A stretch of DNA of 64,000 nucleotides from Phyllobacterium sp. T1293 (GCF_020731415.2 NZ_CP088273.1:1927001-1991000); one strand, 5' to 3'. Shown: positions 23,905-32,442, numbered from the stretch's first letter. Program-made: numbers and translations. Notes: generated by a model from the sequence alone, not told the origin.

Positions 23905-23940
23905 CATTTCTTGGATGCCGGGCATTTCTTGGATGCCGGG
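23905..23940. repeat. 18-bp tandem duplication
   Basis: CATTTCTTGGATGCCGGG occurs twice head to tail (23905-23922 and 23923-23940), just upstream of the nitrilase-family gene and in its leader. Confidence 0.9.
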
Positions 23941-23979
23941 CATTCAGGTAAACTTCGTTGTGCCGCTGAGTCGAAGGAA

Positions 23980-24870
23980 ATGCCCGTGAAGAAAAAACGT
24001 GCTGACCACATCTGGGATATCCCGCCTTCCGTACGGGGCAAGCCTGCTCGGCTGACGGTTGCGACCTGCCAGTTTCCCGTTTCCTACGATATCAATGCCA
24101 ATCTGAGCCATATGCTCGATCTGATTGGCCGCGCTGCTTCTTCTGGTGCCGACGTGGCACATTTTCCCGAATGCGCCCTCTCCGGCTACGGCGCGGCGAC
24201 ATGGCCGTCATGGGATGATTTTGAATGGGCAACCCTGAACGCTGCCATGGACAGGATAGCCGAAGCTGCCCGCGCCCATGGCATCTGGATCGTCACCGGT
24301 TCCGTCCATTGGGACGATGCGCATACCCGCCCCACCAATTCCGTGTTTGTCTTTGATGACAAGGGTGTCGTTGCCGGACGCTATGACAAGCGGCGCTGTT
24401 CAATCAATGATCTGCGCGCCTTTGCGCCGGGTGACAAGCCGCTGACCGTTGATATCAAAGGTGTGCGCTGCGGTTTTCTCATCTGCCTTGACTGGGCGTT
24501 TCCCGAGCTGTGGCAGGAGCATGCGGGAAAGGCCGAGATGATCTTTCATTCCTGTTATACGGATAATGTGGCGCGGGACCGGATCGAAGCCCATACGATA
24601 CAGCCCCTGATTCAGGGTTATGCCTGGCTCCATCAATACGCCGTCAGTTCGTCGAATTCCTGCCGCCCGCGCCAGAATTTTCCAAGCTTCTGGATCGAGC
24701 GCACCGGCCACCACGGCGGCAGGGCAACAGCTGATGAAACCGGGCTCATCCTGAATGCCCTCACTGATGATCCGGAACTTGATGCCTTTTGCCAGCGGGT
24801 TCTGGAGTTCCGCCGTTCAGCCACTGACGGCAGCCTCTACGCGCCATATCTGGAAGCCCAAAAGGTGTAA
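23980..24870 (+). CDS. Carbon-nitrogen hydrolase (nitrilase superfamily)
   Basis: 296-aa cytoplasmic hydrolase. The catalytic triad of the superfamily is visible: Glu64 (HFPECALSGYG), Lys137 (RYDKRRC) and Cys169 (GFLICLDWAFPE). It starts with LTVATCQFPVSYDINANL, as in other members. The branch (amidase, N-carbamoylase or similar) and substrate are not clear. The start is at 23980, with GAAGGAA directly upstream. The WYL regulator follows after 59 bp in the same direction, but a palindromic operator lies between them, so it may be separately transcribed. Confidence 0.9.
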   Translation: MPVKKKRADHIWDIPPSVRGKPARLTVATCQFPVSYDINANLSHMLDLIGRAASSGADVAHFPECALSGYGAATWPSWDDFEWATLNAAMDRIAEAARAHGIWIVTGSVHWDDAHTRPTNSVFVFDDKGVVAGRYDKRRCSINDLRAFAPGDKPLTVDIKGVRCGFLICLDWAFPELWQEHAGKAEMIFHSCYTDNVARDRIEAHTIQPLIQGYAWLHQYAVSSSNSCRPRQNFPSFWIERTGHHGGRATADETGLILNALTDDPELDAFCQRVLEFRRSATDGSLYAPYLEAQKV

Positions 24871-24879
24871 TGCAACCAC

Positions 24880-24894
24880 TGCCAAAATATGGCA
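24880..24894. promoter_or_regulatory. TGCCA-N5-TGGCA operator, copy 1
   Basis: TGCCA-AAATA-TGGCA, a perfect inverted repeat 35 bp before the TTG start of the WYL regulator. The same arms and spacing recur downstream of that gene at 25630, which points to autoregulation. Confidence 0.7.
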
Positions 24895-24929
24895 TGATCT
24901 GACAAACCACTCTCACATGTGAGCCGGAC

Positions 24930-25622
24930 TTGTCCCGATCAGAGCGCCTTCTTGATCTCATCCAGACCATGCGCCGTTATCGCCGTCCCGTCAGTGGCAA
25001 GGTGCTGGCGGAAGAAACCGGTATCAGCATACGCACGCTCTATCGGGATATCGCGACCTTGCAGGCGCAAGGCGCCCATATCGAGGGCGAGCCGGGGCTT
25101 GGCTATATCTTACGCCCCGGCTTCATGCTGCCGCCCCTGATGTTTACCGAAGAGGAAATCGAGGCTTTGGTGCTTGGTTCGCGCTGGGTGGCAAAGCAGC
25201 CTGATAACCGCCTTTCCACCGCCGCACGCGACGCACTTAACAAGATCGCAGCTGTCTTGCCTGACGATCTGCGTGAAAGTGTCGATGCTTCCGCCCTGCT
25301 CGTTGGGCCGAGCGAAAGCGCGACAACTGACGGGATCGATCTTGCCAGCGTGCGCAAGGCCATCCGCAGTGAGCGCAAGCTCGATATTACCTATCGCGAT
25401 AGCAATGGCAGTCAATCGAGCCGGCTGATCTGGCCGTTTGCGCTGGGTTTTTTCGAAAAGGTGCGCGTTATCGTTGCCTGGTGCGAATTGCGGCAGGATT
25501 TCAGGCACTTTCGCACCGACCGCCTATCGCGGCTTGAACCCACCGACATCCGCTATCCACGCCGTCGTCAGGTCTTGTTGAAAGAATGGCGCGACACGCA
25601 GGGCATCGCCCAGCCCAGTTAA
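24930..25622 (+). CDS. YafY-type HTH/WYL domain regulator
   Basis: 230-aa DeoR-like regulator with a C-terminal WYL domain. The N-terminal HTH reads RSERLLDLIQTMRRYRRPVSGKVLAEETGISIRTLYRDIATLQAQG. The WYL part reads ITYRDSNG, then LIWPFALGFFEKVRVIVAWCELRQDFRHFRTDRL. The start must be the TTG at 24930 (GAG 9 nt upstream), since the next ATG would remove the first helix. It is flanked by two copies of the palindrome TGCCA-N5-TGGCA and followed by a VOC/EVE gene pair that it probably controls. WYL domains sense small ligands; this one is unknown. Confidence 0.9.
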   Translation: MSRSERLLDLIQTMRRYRRPVSGKVLAEETGISIRTLYRDIATLQAQGAHIEGEPGLGYILRPGFMLPPLMFTEEEIEALVLGSRWVAKQPDNRLSTAARDALNKIAAVLPDDLRESVDASALLVGPSESATTDGIDLASVRKAIRSERKLDITYRDSNGSQSSRLIWPFALGFFEKVRVIVAWCELRQDFRHFRTDRLSRLEPTDIRYPRRRQVLLKEWRDTQGIAQPS

Positions 25623-25629
25623 TCACTAC

Positions 25630-25644
25630 TGCCAGAAACTGGCA
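25630..25644. promoter_or_regulatory. TGCCA-N5-TGGCA operator, copy 2
   Basis: TGCCA-GAAAC-TGGCA, extended by AC and GT to a 19-bp inverted repeat (25628-25646), lies 48 bp before the VOC gene and just after the WYL regulator stop. Same arms and spacer length as copy 1. Confidence 0.75.
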
Positions 25645-25691
25645 GTATGTCGATCTATGGTTGCTCCATCACAACCTGAAGGAGACACACC

Positions 25692-26075
25692 ATGGCCAAC
25701 CCCAATCTGATGATACTTTACGTTGCCAACGCCCCTGTCAGCCGGGCTTTCTATGCGCAACTGCTCAAGCGCGAACCGCTGGAAGAAACAGAAAACTTTG
25801 CCATGTTTGCCCTTGATTCCGGCCTGCTGCTCGGTTTGTGGGCGAGTGAAAAGGTCCAGCCTCCTGTTACCTTGACCGGCTCCAGCACCGAACTCGTTTT
25901 CAGCGTGGGTACCGATGATGAGGTCGAAACCGCACATCGCGATTGGGCGGGGCGCGGCCTGACGATTGCACAAGCCCCGGAGCTGATGGATTTCGGTTAT
26001 ACCTTTGTCGCGCTTGATCCGGATGGTCATCGCCTGCGGATGTTTGCCGCGCCGGCGCAGGGAGCGGAACAATGA
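25692..26075 (+). CDS. VOC superfamily (glyoxalase-like) protein
   Basis: 127-aa vicinal-oxygen-chelate protein: two beta-alpha-beta-beta-beta modules, with [18 protein letters not shown] at the start, [15 protein letters not shown], and a C-terminal [18 protein letters not shown]. Members include glyoxalases, dioxygenases and drug-binding proteins, and residue patterns do not decide among them. GAAGGAG precedes the ATG. Its stop overlaps the start of the EVE gene (ATGA), so the two are translated together, under the palindrome at 25630. Confidence 0.88.
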   Translation: MANPNLMILYVANAPVSRAFYAQLLKREPLEETENFAMFALDSGLLLGLWASEKVQPPVTLTGSSTELVFSVGTDDEVETAHRDWAGRGLTIAQAPELMDFGYTFVALDPDGHRLRMFAAPAQGAEQ

Positions 26076-26515
26076 GCGCGCACTGGATCGCAGTGGCTTC
26101 AGCCGAGCATGTGCGTCGCGGCCTGCAGGAGGGTTTCATGCAGGTCTGCCATGGCAAGGAAGGTCCACTCAAGCGGATCAAGCCCGAGGATAAGGTGATC
26201 TACTATTCGCCAACCGACGTGTTGGGCACCAAGGACGGGTTGCAATCATTCACCGCCATCGGCGTGGTACGGGAAGACGACGCCTATCGCCACGACATGG
26301 GCGGTGGTTTTGTGCCATGGCGCCGCAACATTGACTGGTTTGATGCAACGGAGGCGGAAATTCGCCCCCTGCTTGACCGGCTGAGTTTCACCAGAGGCAG
26401 GCAGAACTGGGGCTACCAGTTCCGCTTTGGTGTTCTTGCCATTGACGCGCACGACTTTGAGATTATCGCCGCAGCCATGAATGCCCGCATGCCGCAGATG
26501 ATCGATCATCCCTGA
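26072..26515 (+). CDS. EVE domain protein (UPF0310 type)
   Basis: 147-aa protein of the EVE/PUA-like fold: [44 protein letters not shown], then [13 protein letters not shown], and [21 protein letters not shown] domains bind modified nucleobases in DNA or RNA. The stand-alone form is common in bacteria and of unclear role. It is coupled by a 4-bp ATGA overlap to the VOC gene. Its end overlaps the end of the convergent MFS gene by 10 bp. Confidence 0.9.
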   Translation: MSAHWIAVASAEHVRRGLQEGFMQVCHGKEGPLKRIKPEDKVIYYSPTDVLGTKDGLQSFTAIGVVREDDAYRHDMGGGFVPWRRNIDWFDATEAEIRPLLDRLSFTRGRQNWGYQFRFGVLAIDAHDFEIIAAAMNARMPQMIDHP

Positions 26516-27792
26516 CGATTGATTGCATCTGATGGTGTGAGGTGGCGGGTCATTACCCAGAAAATCAGCGCCAGCAGGCTGATGCACGCACCTGCCAGGC
26601 TGACACCTGCCCAACCCGCATAGGCGTAGATCAGCGTTGAACCGAGCGATCCGACGGCGCTGCCGATGGAATAGAAGATCATGTAACCGGCGGTCAGGCG
26701 GCTTTGGGCTTCTGGGCGCACCCGGTAAATCAGGCTCTGGTTGGAGACATGCACAGCCTGCAAGGCGAAATCAATTGTCACAACACCGATGATAAGAAAC
26801 CAGAGCGACGATTGCATGAACGCAATCGGCACCCATGACAAAAGCATGATCGCCAGCGCAATGCCTGTGGTGCGCTGCGCATGGCCGCGATCGGCCCATC
26901 CGCCTGCCTTTGAGGCAGCCAGCGCCCCAGCCGCTCCGGCAAGACCAAACAGGCCGATCTGGGTATGGGACAGCGAAAAAGGTGGCGCGCCCAATGGCAG
27001 GACCAGCGGTGTCAACAGCATGGTAATATCAGCAAAGATGAACATGGCGATGACGGCACGGATGCGCAAAACCGGCTCTTCAACAAACAGCGAGAACACC
27101 GATTTGATCAGTTGCGGATAGGCAATTTTTGCGCGCTTGGCTTCATTGCGCGGCAGAAAATGGAAAAGCAACCCAGCGATAACCAGTGTCAGCACGGCGG
27201 ACACCGCATAGACCGAGCGCCAGCCCGCCAGATCGGCCATGGTTCCAGCAATGGTGCGGGCGAGCAGAATACCGAGGACGATGCCGCTGGTGATGATCCC
27301 CACCACCTGCCCGCGCTCATGCGGCTTTGCCAGACCGGCGGCATAGGCGACCAGCGCTTGCGTCACAACGGCGAGCAGCCCAATCGAAGCCATTGCCACA
27401 AGCAGCGCAAAGGATGTCGGGGCAAAACAGACGGCCAACAGTGCCAGAGCGGACAAGACGGATTGGCCCGCAATCAGGCGGCGGCGGTCGATAAGGTCGC
27501 CCAACGGTACAATCAGCAGCAGGCCAATTCCGTAGCCGACTTGCGAAATTGAGACGATCAAGCCTGATGTGGCATGGCTCATACCGAAGCTATCGGCAAT
27601 GGCATCGAGCAAGGGCGGAGCGAAATAAACATTCGCCACCGCCAGCCCGCAGGCTATCGCGAACAAAAATGCGAGGGGGCGGGAGAATTTTGCAGCCTTT
27701 GATGCGTTTATTGGGCCATTTTCAGCAATTTCCCCCCGCAAGACCGCTTGTCCGGCGGCAATGAGCAGATTATCGTCCTGTTCAAGCTTCAT
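26506..27792 (-). CDS. MFS drug/metabolite efflux transporter
   Basis: 428-aa 12-helix transporter of the DHA1-like branch. A 30-residue cytoplasmic N-terminus precedes the first helix. The loop 2-3 motif is [10 protein letters not shown], a variant of the MFS GxLaDRxGrR signature, and [14 protein letters not shown] fits motif C of drug:H+ antiporters. AGGGA precedes the ATG. It is divergent from an HxlR-type regulator with a large inverted repeat between, so regulated efflux is likely; the substrate is unknown. Confidence 0.93.
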   Translation of the reverse strand: MKLEQDDNLLIAAGQAVLRGEIAENGPINASKAAKFSRPLAFLFAIACGLAVANVYFAPPLLDAIADSFGMSHATSGLIVSISQVGYGIGLLLIVPLGDLIDRRRLIAGQSVLSALALLAVCFAPTSFALLVAMASIGLLAVVTQALVAYAAGLAKPHERGQVVGIITSGIVLGILLARTIAGTMADLAGWRSVYAVSAVLTLVIAGLLFHFLPRNEAKRAKIAYPQLIKSVFSLFVEEPVLRIRAVIAMFIFADITMLLTPLVLPLGAPPFSLSHTQIGLFGLAGAAGALAASKAGGWADRGHAQRTTGIALAIMLLSWVPIAFMQSSLWFLIIGVVTIDFALQAVHVSNQSLIYRVRPEAQSRLTAGYMIFYSIGSAVGSLGSTLIYAYAGWAGVSLAGACISLLALIFWVMTRHLTPSDAINRQG

Positions 27793-27808
27793 CGTGTTCC
27801 CTGCGAAT

Positions 27809-27866
27809 GTGGTTGCAAATTAAAACCTATTGCCTCTTAGCGATTCTAGTTTTATTATGCAACCAC
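27809..27866. promoter_or_regulatory. Inverted repeat between MFS and HxlR genes
   Basis: GTGGTTGCA (27809-27817) and TGCAACCAC (27858-27866) are perfect 9-bp arms 40 bp apart in the divergent promoter region. An inner pair AAAAC/GTTTT lies between them. It may be two half-sites for the HxlR dimer. Confidence 0.55.
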
Positions 27867-27926
27867 CCTTCGCGGAATGCTCACAGATGAGCACTGCTCT
27901 GCGACGACTATAAAAGGGGGACAACT

Positions 27927-28370
27927 ATGGTCAAGCGAACGAGCCACAAGGATGATCCATGCCCGGTGGCAAGGCCACTGGATGCCATCGGGGACTGGTG
28001 GTCACTATTGATAATTCGCGACGCATTTGAGGGATCGCGTCGCTTCGGGGAATTCCAGAAAAGTCTTGGTTTGGCCAAGAATATTTTGTCGACGCGCCTG
28101 CGCAATCTGGTTGCACACGACATTTTCACAATAAAGCCCTGCGCGGATGGCAGCGCCTATAGTGAATATGTACTGACCGAAAAAGGCCGGGGGTTATTTC
28201 CGCTGCTTGTCGCCCTGCGGCAATGGGGTGAGGAATATTACACCGACAGTTACAAGGCGCAGGTCCAGCTGGTCGATCGCGAAACTGGCAGGCCCGTGCG
28301 GCGGCTCGAATTGCGGTCCGATGACGGGCGCCTGCTTGGCCCTGACGATACGGTCGTGGTTGGGCATTAG
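27927..28370 (+). CDS. HxlR family transcriptional regulator
   Basis: 147-aa winged-helix regulator of the HxlR type. It carries the conserved Cys12 in DDPCPVARPLDAIGDWWSLLIIRDAF, then FGEFQKSLGLAKNILSTRLRNL as the recognition unit and YSEYVLTEKGRGLFPLLVALRQWG. A C-terminal extension holds DRETGRPVRRLELRSDDG. Members sense reactive electrophiles, often through the conserved Cys. It is divergent from the MFS gene and probably represses or activates it. GGGGGAC precedes the ATG. Confidence 0.93.
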   Translation: MVKRTSHKDDPCPVARPLDAIGDWWSLLIIRDAFEGSRRFGEFQKSLGLAKNILSTRLRNLVAHDIFTIKPCADGSAYSEYVLTEKGRGLFPLLVALRQWGEEYYTDSYKAQVQLVDRETGRPVRRLELRSDDGRLLGPDDTVVVGH

Positions 28371-28406
28371 GCAGGACCATTCGCAGACTTTTGATCTGAC
28401 AATATT

Positions 28407-28437
28407 GAAAACGGCACGTTGATACGGAGCCGTTTTC
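28407..28437 (+). terminator. Terminator after the HxlR gene
   Basis: GAAAACGGC and GCCGTTTTC form a perfect 9-bp stem with a 13-nt loop between the convergent HxlR and AEC genes. The A/T ends of the stem serve both directions. Confidence 0.75.
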
Positions 28438-28469
28438 TGAAGCGCGCCTGAACTTGCGCAGTCTGTGGC

Positions 28470-29384
28470 CTAAGCCACTTTATAGGCCAAAAACGCTACA
28501 GACATCAGAATGGTAATCAATGTGCTGACCGTGACTGAAAACGCAGCCTGCGACTGAAGTTCAGCTCTTCCCTGAAACAGAATCACAACATTGATGGCCA
28601 CCGGCATCACGGACATAAACAGGATCGCCGGATAATCTGCCTCCGAAAACGCGCCCAGTACGGCAGCGTCAAGCAATAGCAGAAAACCGGCAAGTACCGG
28701 AAACAAGGCATGCTTGAACAAGAGGGCGTGAAGGATCAGCTTCGAACGGAAAATATCGCCCTGCAGTTTCAGGCATGATCCCACATAAAGAACCGACAGC
28801 ACGAAAATTGCCTGACTTGCGAACCAGAGAACGCTGGACAGAACAGGCGATGGCACAAACCCGAATTGGCTCAGTGCAAACCCGGCCAGAAATGCCGGAA
28901 TATAGGGTGGGAAAATGATCTTCCGCAAAAAGGGCCGTAACCAGCCCCGTTGCCCGTTACTCCTTTCGGTGAAGAAGATGGCACTGACCAGCGAGAAAAA
29001 TGTGATGCTGCCGGATGCCCACAAACTTGCAATCTCGGTTCCCCTGCTCCCGAACAGAATAGATGCGAGGGGAATGCCAAGAAATGCATTGTTCGACCAC
29101 GAGGACATGGTTCCCAAAGCTATGCCGTCGGGATCGCCTCTCCTTAAAACAGCAATGGACCCAAAAACCAGAAGAGATGACAGGAATGATAGCAGGGATA
29201 CCGAGAGCAGACCGTGATCATGGATGCGCAATGCCGATATGAAGAAAACCATCGGCAATGCATATCTTACGAGAAATACCCCACTTTGCTTTTGCAGCCC
29301 GGGATTAAGATATCGTCGGAGGTAAGCGCCAAGGACGAGGATGAGATAGAAGGCCAGCAAGTTCAAAACAATTTCCAGCATCAC
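28470..29384 (-). CDS. AEC family transporter (auxin efflux carrier fold)
   Basis: 304-aa inner-membrane protein with about ten hydrophobic helices. Typical AEC features are ALPMVFFISAL and the NNAFLGIPLA element in the first half, with VMPVAINVVILFQ in the second. Family members (MdcF, YfdV) export or import small organic acids; the substrate cannot be inferred. The start is read as GTG followed directly by ATG; AGGATGAG is upstream. It stands alone, with 372 bp of non-coding sequence to the Irr-like gene. Confidence 0.9.
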   Translation of the reverse strand: MMLEIVLNLLAFYLILVLGAYLRRYLNPGLQKQSGVFLVRYALPMVFFISALRIHDHGLLSVSLLSFLSSLLVFGSIAVLRRGDPDGIALGTMSSWSNNAFLGIPLASILFGSRGTEIASLWASGSITFFSLVSAIFFTERSNGQRGWLRPFLRKIIFPPYIPAFLAGFALSQFGFVPSPVLSSVLWFASQAIFVLSVLYVGSCLKLQGDIFRSKLILHALLFKHALFPVLAGFLLLLDAAVLGAFSEADYPAILFMSVMPVAINVVILFQGRAELQSQAAFSVTVSTLITILMSVAFLAYKVA

Positions 29385-29673
29385 TCATCCTGACGATCGT
29401 GCAAATATTTCGGATCGAGGTTCAAATTTGCGAGGCTGGCAAACCCGCCTCCGTCTCGACACCTCGGAAACCTTCAAGAATTTGGAGTGCCACGCAAGTG
29501 CGCAACCATTTTTATAGAACAAGCGAGTCCGCAATTTCGCGACTTTGCGCGTATTTTCCCTTTTAAGCACGATAAGCCGAAATGGATTTCAATCTAATTA
29601 CCAATTGGTCTAACGCAGGCTTATTGCCCTCACCCTCATCCTCCGTTTTTTCAGGCAGTTACCTATAAATGCA

Positions 29674-29692
29674 ATTGCAAATCATTTGCAAT
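29674..29692. promoter_or_regulatory. Fur/Mur-type box before the Irr-like gene
   Basis: ATTGCAAAT-C-ATTTGCAAT: perfect 9-bp arms with a one-base centre, containing the TGCAAAT/ATTTGCA core of alphaproteobacterial Fur/Mur boxes. A second palindrome, TGCAATTGCA (29670-29679), overlaps it. It is 65 bp before the start of the Fur-family gene. The rest of the 372-bp region 29385-29756 shows nothing else notable. Confidence 0.75.
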
Positions 29693-29756
29693 AAAGCTTG
29701 ACGGCGCGTTCATTCTTCGTATTCTTGCTGAGCCATGACAAAGACCGGATGACCAG

Positions 29757-30326
29757 ATGCTCTTCATTCCAGATAAGGTTCGACGCCGCCTGCTCATTGA
29801 ACGTGACAGGCAGTTCCATTCTTCCGTTACGGTCAGGGACCGCATCAAGGCGGTGGGTCTGAGGCCGACAAAGCAGCGCATTGCGCTGGGCGAGATTCTG
29901 TTTCGGGGCCATCAGGGCCACACCACGGCGGAACAGCTTCACCGGCAGTCGATCAAATCCGGCGTGCGGCTTTCGCTCGCGACTGTTTATAACACGCTCA
30001 ATCAGTTCGCCGATGCCGGATTGCTCTCAAAGGTCAATCTCGATGGCGAACAGAGCTATTTCGATATCAATATCAGCGATCACCACCACTTTTACATTGA
30101 GACACAGGATCTGCTGATTGATATTCCGGCTGATGAACTGACATTCGGAAAACTGCCCTCCCCGCCAGAGGGCTATCGCATATCGAAGATTGACGTGCTG
30201 ATCGGGTTGGAGCCTGTCAGCGCAACAGGCTGTCCGGGTCAGCTTTCGAGGGACTGCGCGGCTTGCAGTGGATGTTGCTCAAGTCCAAAACTGCAATCGC
30301 GGAATGAAAAAGGGCCCCGTCCATGA
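29757..30326 (+). CDS. Irr-like Fur family regulator with Cys-rich tail
   Basis: 189-aa Fur-family protein. The DNA-binding part reads VGLRPTKQRIALGEILF, then SGVRLSLATVYNTLNQFADAGLL. SDHHHFYIE carries the three His (109-111) typical of the iron-response regulator Irr, which represses or activates iron and haem genes according to haem status. Irr proteins usually end near IDVLIGL. Here about 38 more residues follow with five Cys (159, 167, 170, 173, 174). The stop lies within the transcription terminator. A Fur-type box in front suggests auto- or cross-regulation. The convergent neighbour is iron superoxide dismutase. The N-terminus also has some 20 extra residues, so the start is uncertain. 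Confidence 0.87.
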   Translation: MLFIPDKVRRRLLIERDRQFHSSVTVRDRIKAVGLRPTKQRIALGEILFRGHQGHTTAEQLHRQSIKSGVRLSLATVYNTLNQFADAGLLSKVNLDGEQSYFDINISDHHHFYIETQDLLIDIPADELTFGKLPSPPEGYRISKIDVLIGLEPVSATGCPGQLSRDCAACSGCCSSPKLQSRNEKGPRP

Positions 30327-30338
30327 CGAGGCCCTTTT
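30308..30338 (+). terminator. Terminator overlapping the end of the Irr-like gene
   Basis: AAAAGGGCC and GGCCCTTTT form a perfect 9-bp stem with a 13-nt loop. The stop codon of the Irr-like gene (30324-30326) is in the loop. It can act in both directions. Confidence 0.85.
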
Positions 30339-30374
30339 ATCAATCTCAGTCCGAAGAAAGCCTGTCTGGCTTTT

Positions 30375-30421
30375 CCCGAAAAAGCTTATTTTGCTTTGCC
30401 CGAAAAAGCTTATTTTGCTTT
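30375..30421. repeat. 24-bp tandem duplication at the end of sodB
   Basis: CCCGAAAAAGCTTATTTTGC with its next three T occurs at 30375 and again at 30399 (period 24). The second copy contains the last codons and the stop of sodB; the first is a downstream duplicate. Confidence 0.9.
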
Positions 30422-31009
30422 TTCGTAGAGTTCGAGGACGTAATCCCAGTTGATGAGACTGTCGACGAACGCTTCGAGGTATTTTGGACGGGCATTGCGG
30501 TAATCGATGTAATAGGAATGTTCCCAGACATCGACGCCGAGGATCGGCGTTGCGCCATGAACCAGCGGGTTTTCGCCGTTTGGTGTCTTGGAGATTTCAA
30601 GCTTGCCGTTCTTGACGGAGAGCCATGCCCAGCCGGAGCCGAACTGTGTAGTACCGGCAGCGATGAAATCGGTGCGGAATTTGTCGTAGCCGCCCAGATC
30701 CGAGTCAACAGCCTTTTCGAGAGCGCCCGGAAGCTTCTTGCCGCCGCCGTTCTTTTTCAGCCAATGCCAGAAATGCAGGTGGTTGTAATGCTGGCCGGCA
30801 TTGTTGAACAGGCCGGCATTCTTGCCATAGGACTGCTTGACGATCTCTTCGAGCGAGAGATTTTCAAGACCGGCTTCGGCAGCCAGTTTGTTGCCGTTGT
30901 CAACGTAAGCCTTGTGGTGCTTGTCATGATGATATTCCAGCGTCTCGCGCGACATAAAGGGGGCGAGTGCGTCGTAATCATACGGCAGTGCGGGCAGTTC
31001 GAAAGCCAT
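30410..31009 (-). CDS. sodB: Iron superoxide dismutase
   Basis: 199-aa Fe/Mn-family superoxide dismutase that converts superoxide to H2O2 and O2. Metal ligands fit His27 (LEYHHDKHH), His77 (YNHLHFW), Asp160 and His164 (DVWEHSYY). Gln73 in the N-terminal domain (AGQHYNH) is the usual sign of an iron enzyme. Sequence and length closely follow Brucella SodB as I recall it. AGAGGAG precedes the ATG. It converges on the Irr-like iron regulator, which suggests iron-linked control. Confidence 0.96.
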   Translation of the reverse strand: MAFELPALPYDYDALAPFMSRETLEYHHDKHHKAYVDNGNKLAAEAGLENLSLEEIVKQSYGKNAGLFNNAGQHYNHLHFWHWLKKNGGGKKLPGALEKAVDSDLGGYDKFRTDFIAAGTTQFGSGWAWLSVKNGKLEISKTPNGENPLVHGATPILGVDVWEHSYYIDYRNARPKYLEAFVDSLINWDYVLELYEKAK

Positions 31010-31130
31010 GGAAGTCTCCTCTTCGATTCAATCTGTGATCAGGATTGGTTAGCCTATCCGGGCACGCGCCAATCCTGACAAAACCTGCGTTCGTTACATA
31101 GGTCCGTATTTCCTCGGGGGCAATGCGGAA

Positions 31131-31155
31131 CGGATCAATATTTCAGTTTGATCCG
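31131..31155 (-). terminator. Hairpin after the aminotransferase gene
   Basis: CGGATCAA and TTGATCCG form a perfect 8-bp stem with a 9-nt loop, 10 bp past the minus-strand stop at 31165. There is no strong T-run. Confidence 0.5.
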
Positions 31156-31164
31156 CTTTCAGCG

Positions 31165-32043
31165 TTAAATTTTCGGCGTGGAGTGGGCGAACTCCCAATA
31201 AAGCTCCCGCGCCTTCTTGGCGATCGGACCCGGCTGCAGGTCGCGACCCTCAATACGGGTAACGGGCACAACCTTGGAATGGTTCCCGGTGGAAAATATC
31301 TCGTCAGCGGTCAGGAAATCCTGAACCGTCAATGTCGCCTGTGTTGTGCGGAAGCCATAATCGGCAAGCACATCGATGGTGCGGGCGCGGGTGATGCCTG
31401 AGAGGAATGTGCCATTGGGCGCCGGGGTGAAAATATGCCCGTCCTTGACCATGAAAATATTGGAGCTTCCGGTCTCAGCCACATTACCGAGCATATCGAG
31501 AACCAGCGTATTGTCGAAACCGCGTGATCTCGCCTCGAGAATAGCGCGGCCATTGTTCGGATAAAGACAGCCCGCCTTGGCATTGGTCGGCATCGTCTCG
31601 AAACTCGGACGGCGGAATGGCGAGACAGTCAGGGAGAAACCTGTGGGCTCCTGCATGGGCGATTCATAGAGGCTGAGGCAAAAGCGCGTTGAATCCGGAT
31701 CAGCGGGCACGCCCATATAGCCGCCATGCTCAGCCCAATACATCGGGCGGATATAGACGGCGGTCTTGCCGTCGAATTTCTTCAGGCCATCACGGGCGAG
31801 ACCGGCAATTTCGTCTGAACTCATGGTCGGGTTGAGCCCAAGAGCTGTTGCCGACGCATTGACGCGGGCGCAATGGCGGTCAAGGTCCGGCGAGACGCCT
31901 TCAAACCAGCGTCCGCCATCGAACACCGTCGATCCCAGCCACATGGCATGGCTGCGCGGGCCGATCAGGGGAATGTTTCCCTCATGCCAGTCGCCGTCGA
32001 CATAGGTCCAGGTGATTGATTGCGCTGCTGTATTGACTGCCAT
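31165..32043 (-). CDS. ilvE: Branched-chain amino acid aminotransferase (class IV)
   Basis: 292-aa PLP enzyme of aminotransferase class IV. The likely PLP lysine is Lys156 (TNAKAGCLYPNNGRA) and the conserved Glu190 lies in NVAETGSSNIF. WLGSTVFDGGRWFEG and GTFLSGITRARTIDVL are also family hallmarks. It probably interconverts Leu/Ile/Val with their 2-oxo acids. The length of about 290 residues and SHAMWLGSTVFDG match the alphaproteobacterial IlvE-type enzyme; a D-amino acid aminotransferase or ADC lyase is less likely. The start at 32043 follows the usual N-terminus. Confidence 0.9.
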   Translation of the reverse strand: MAVNTAAQSITWTYVDGDWHEGNIPLIGPRSHAMWLGSTVFDGGRWFEGVSPDLDRHCARVNASATALGLNPTMSSDEIAGLARDGLKKFDGKTAVYIRPMYWAEHGGYMGVPADPDSTRFCLSLYESPMQEPTGFSLTVSPFRRPSFETMPTNAKAGCLYPNNGRAILEARSRGFDNTLVLDMLGNVAETGSSNIFMVKDGHIFTPAPNGTFLSGITRARTIDVLADYGFRTTQATLTVQDFLTADEIFSTGNHSKVVPVTRIEGRDLQPGPIAKKARELYWEFAHSTPKI

Positions 32044-32329
32044 GAGAATGATTCCGTCGCTGTGTGTCTGTTGCCCTATCGAAGGGTTATTCAACTGTAA
32101 GGTCAATGCTTCTGGCACAAATGGAAGCAATTTACGACAAACACAGCACATCAATCGGCGCTTTTTGAGGGTTGAAACGACGATCTTATACTTTAGACGA
32201 ATTGCGCATAGCTGCATAACGGATCAAAAATCCCGTCATGGCTTTGGATAACGCTGTCAGTTGTGGTTTCAAAAGCCGTGAGAAGCTTCCGCGTCGGTTT
32301 CCTTCACCCCCGCTCGATGCGGATGGCAA

Positions 32330-32356
32330 GCAGGCCCCGCCCATCGCGGGGTCTGC
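32330..32356. other. GC-rich hairpin in the intergenic region
   Basis: GCAGGCCCCGC and GCGGGGTCTGC form an 11-bp stem (one G-T pair) with a 5-nt loop between the aminotransferase and L,D-transpeptidase genes. It is followed by TCCTCTTCTTT and could terminate plus-strand or read-through transcripts. Confidence 0.45.
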
Positions 32357-32442
32357 TCCTCTTCTTTCAGATCAGTCTTAGCAAACAAAAGGCCGAAGAC
32401 GTTGAGCCTCCGGTCTTTTGGTATGGATGAAATGTCAAGAAG

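Noticed and set aside
24880..26515. A phage-defence system based on WYL and EVE domains
   Set aside because: No nuclease, methylase or other defence effector is nearby. The VOC partner and twin operators fit ordinary ligand-induced regulation better.
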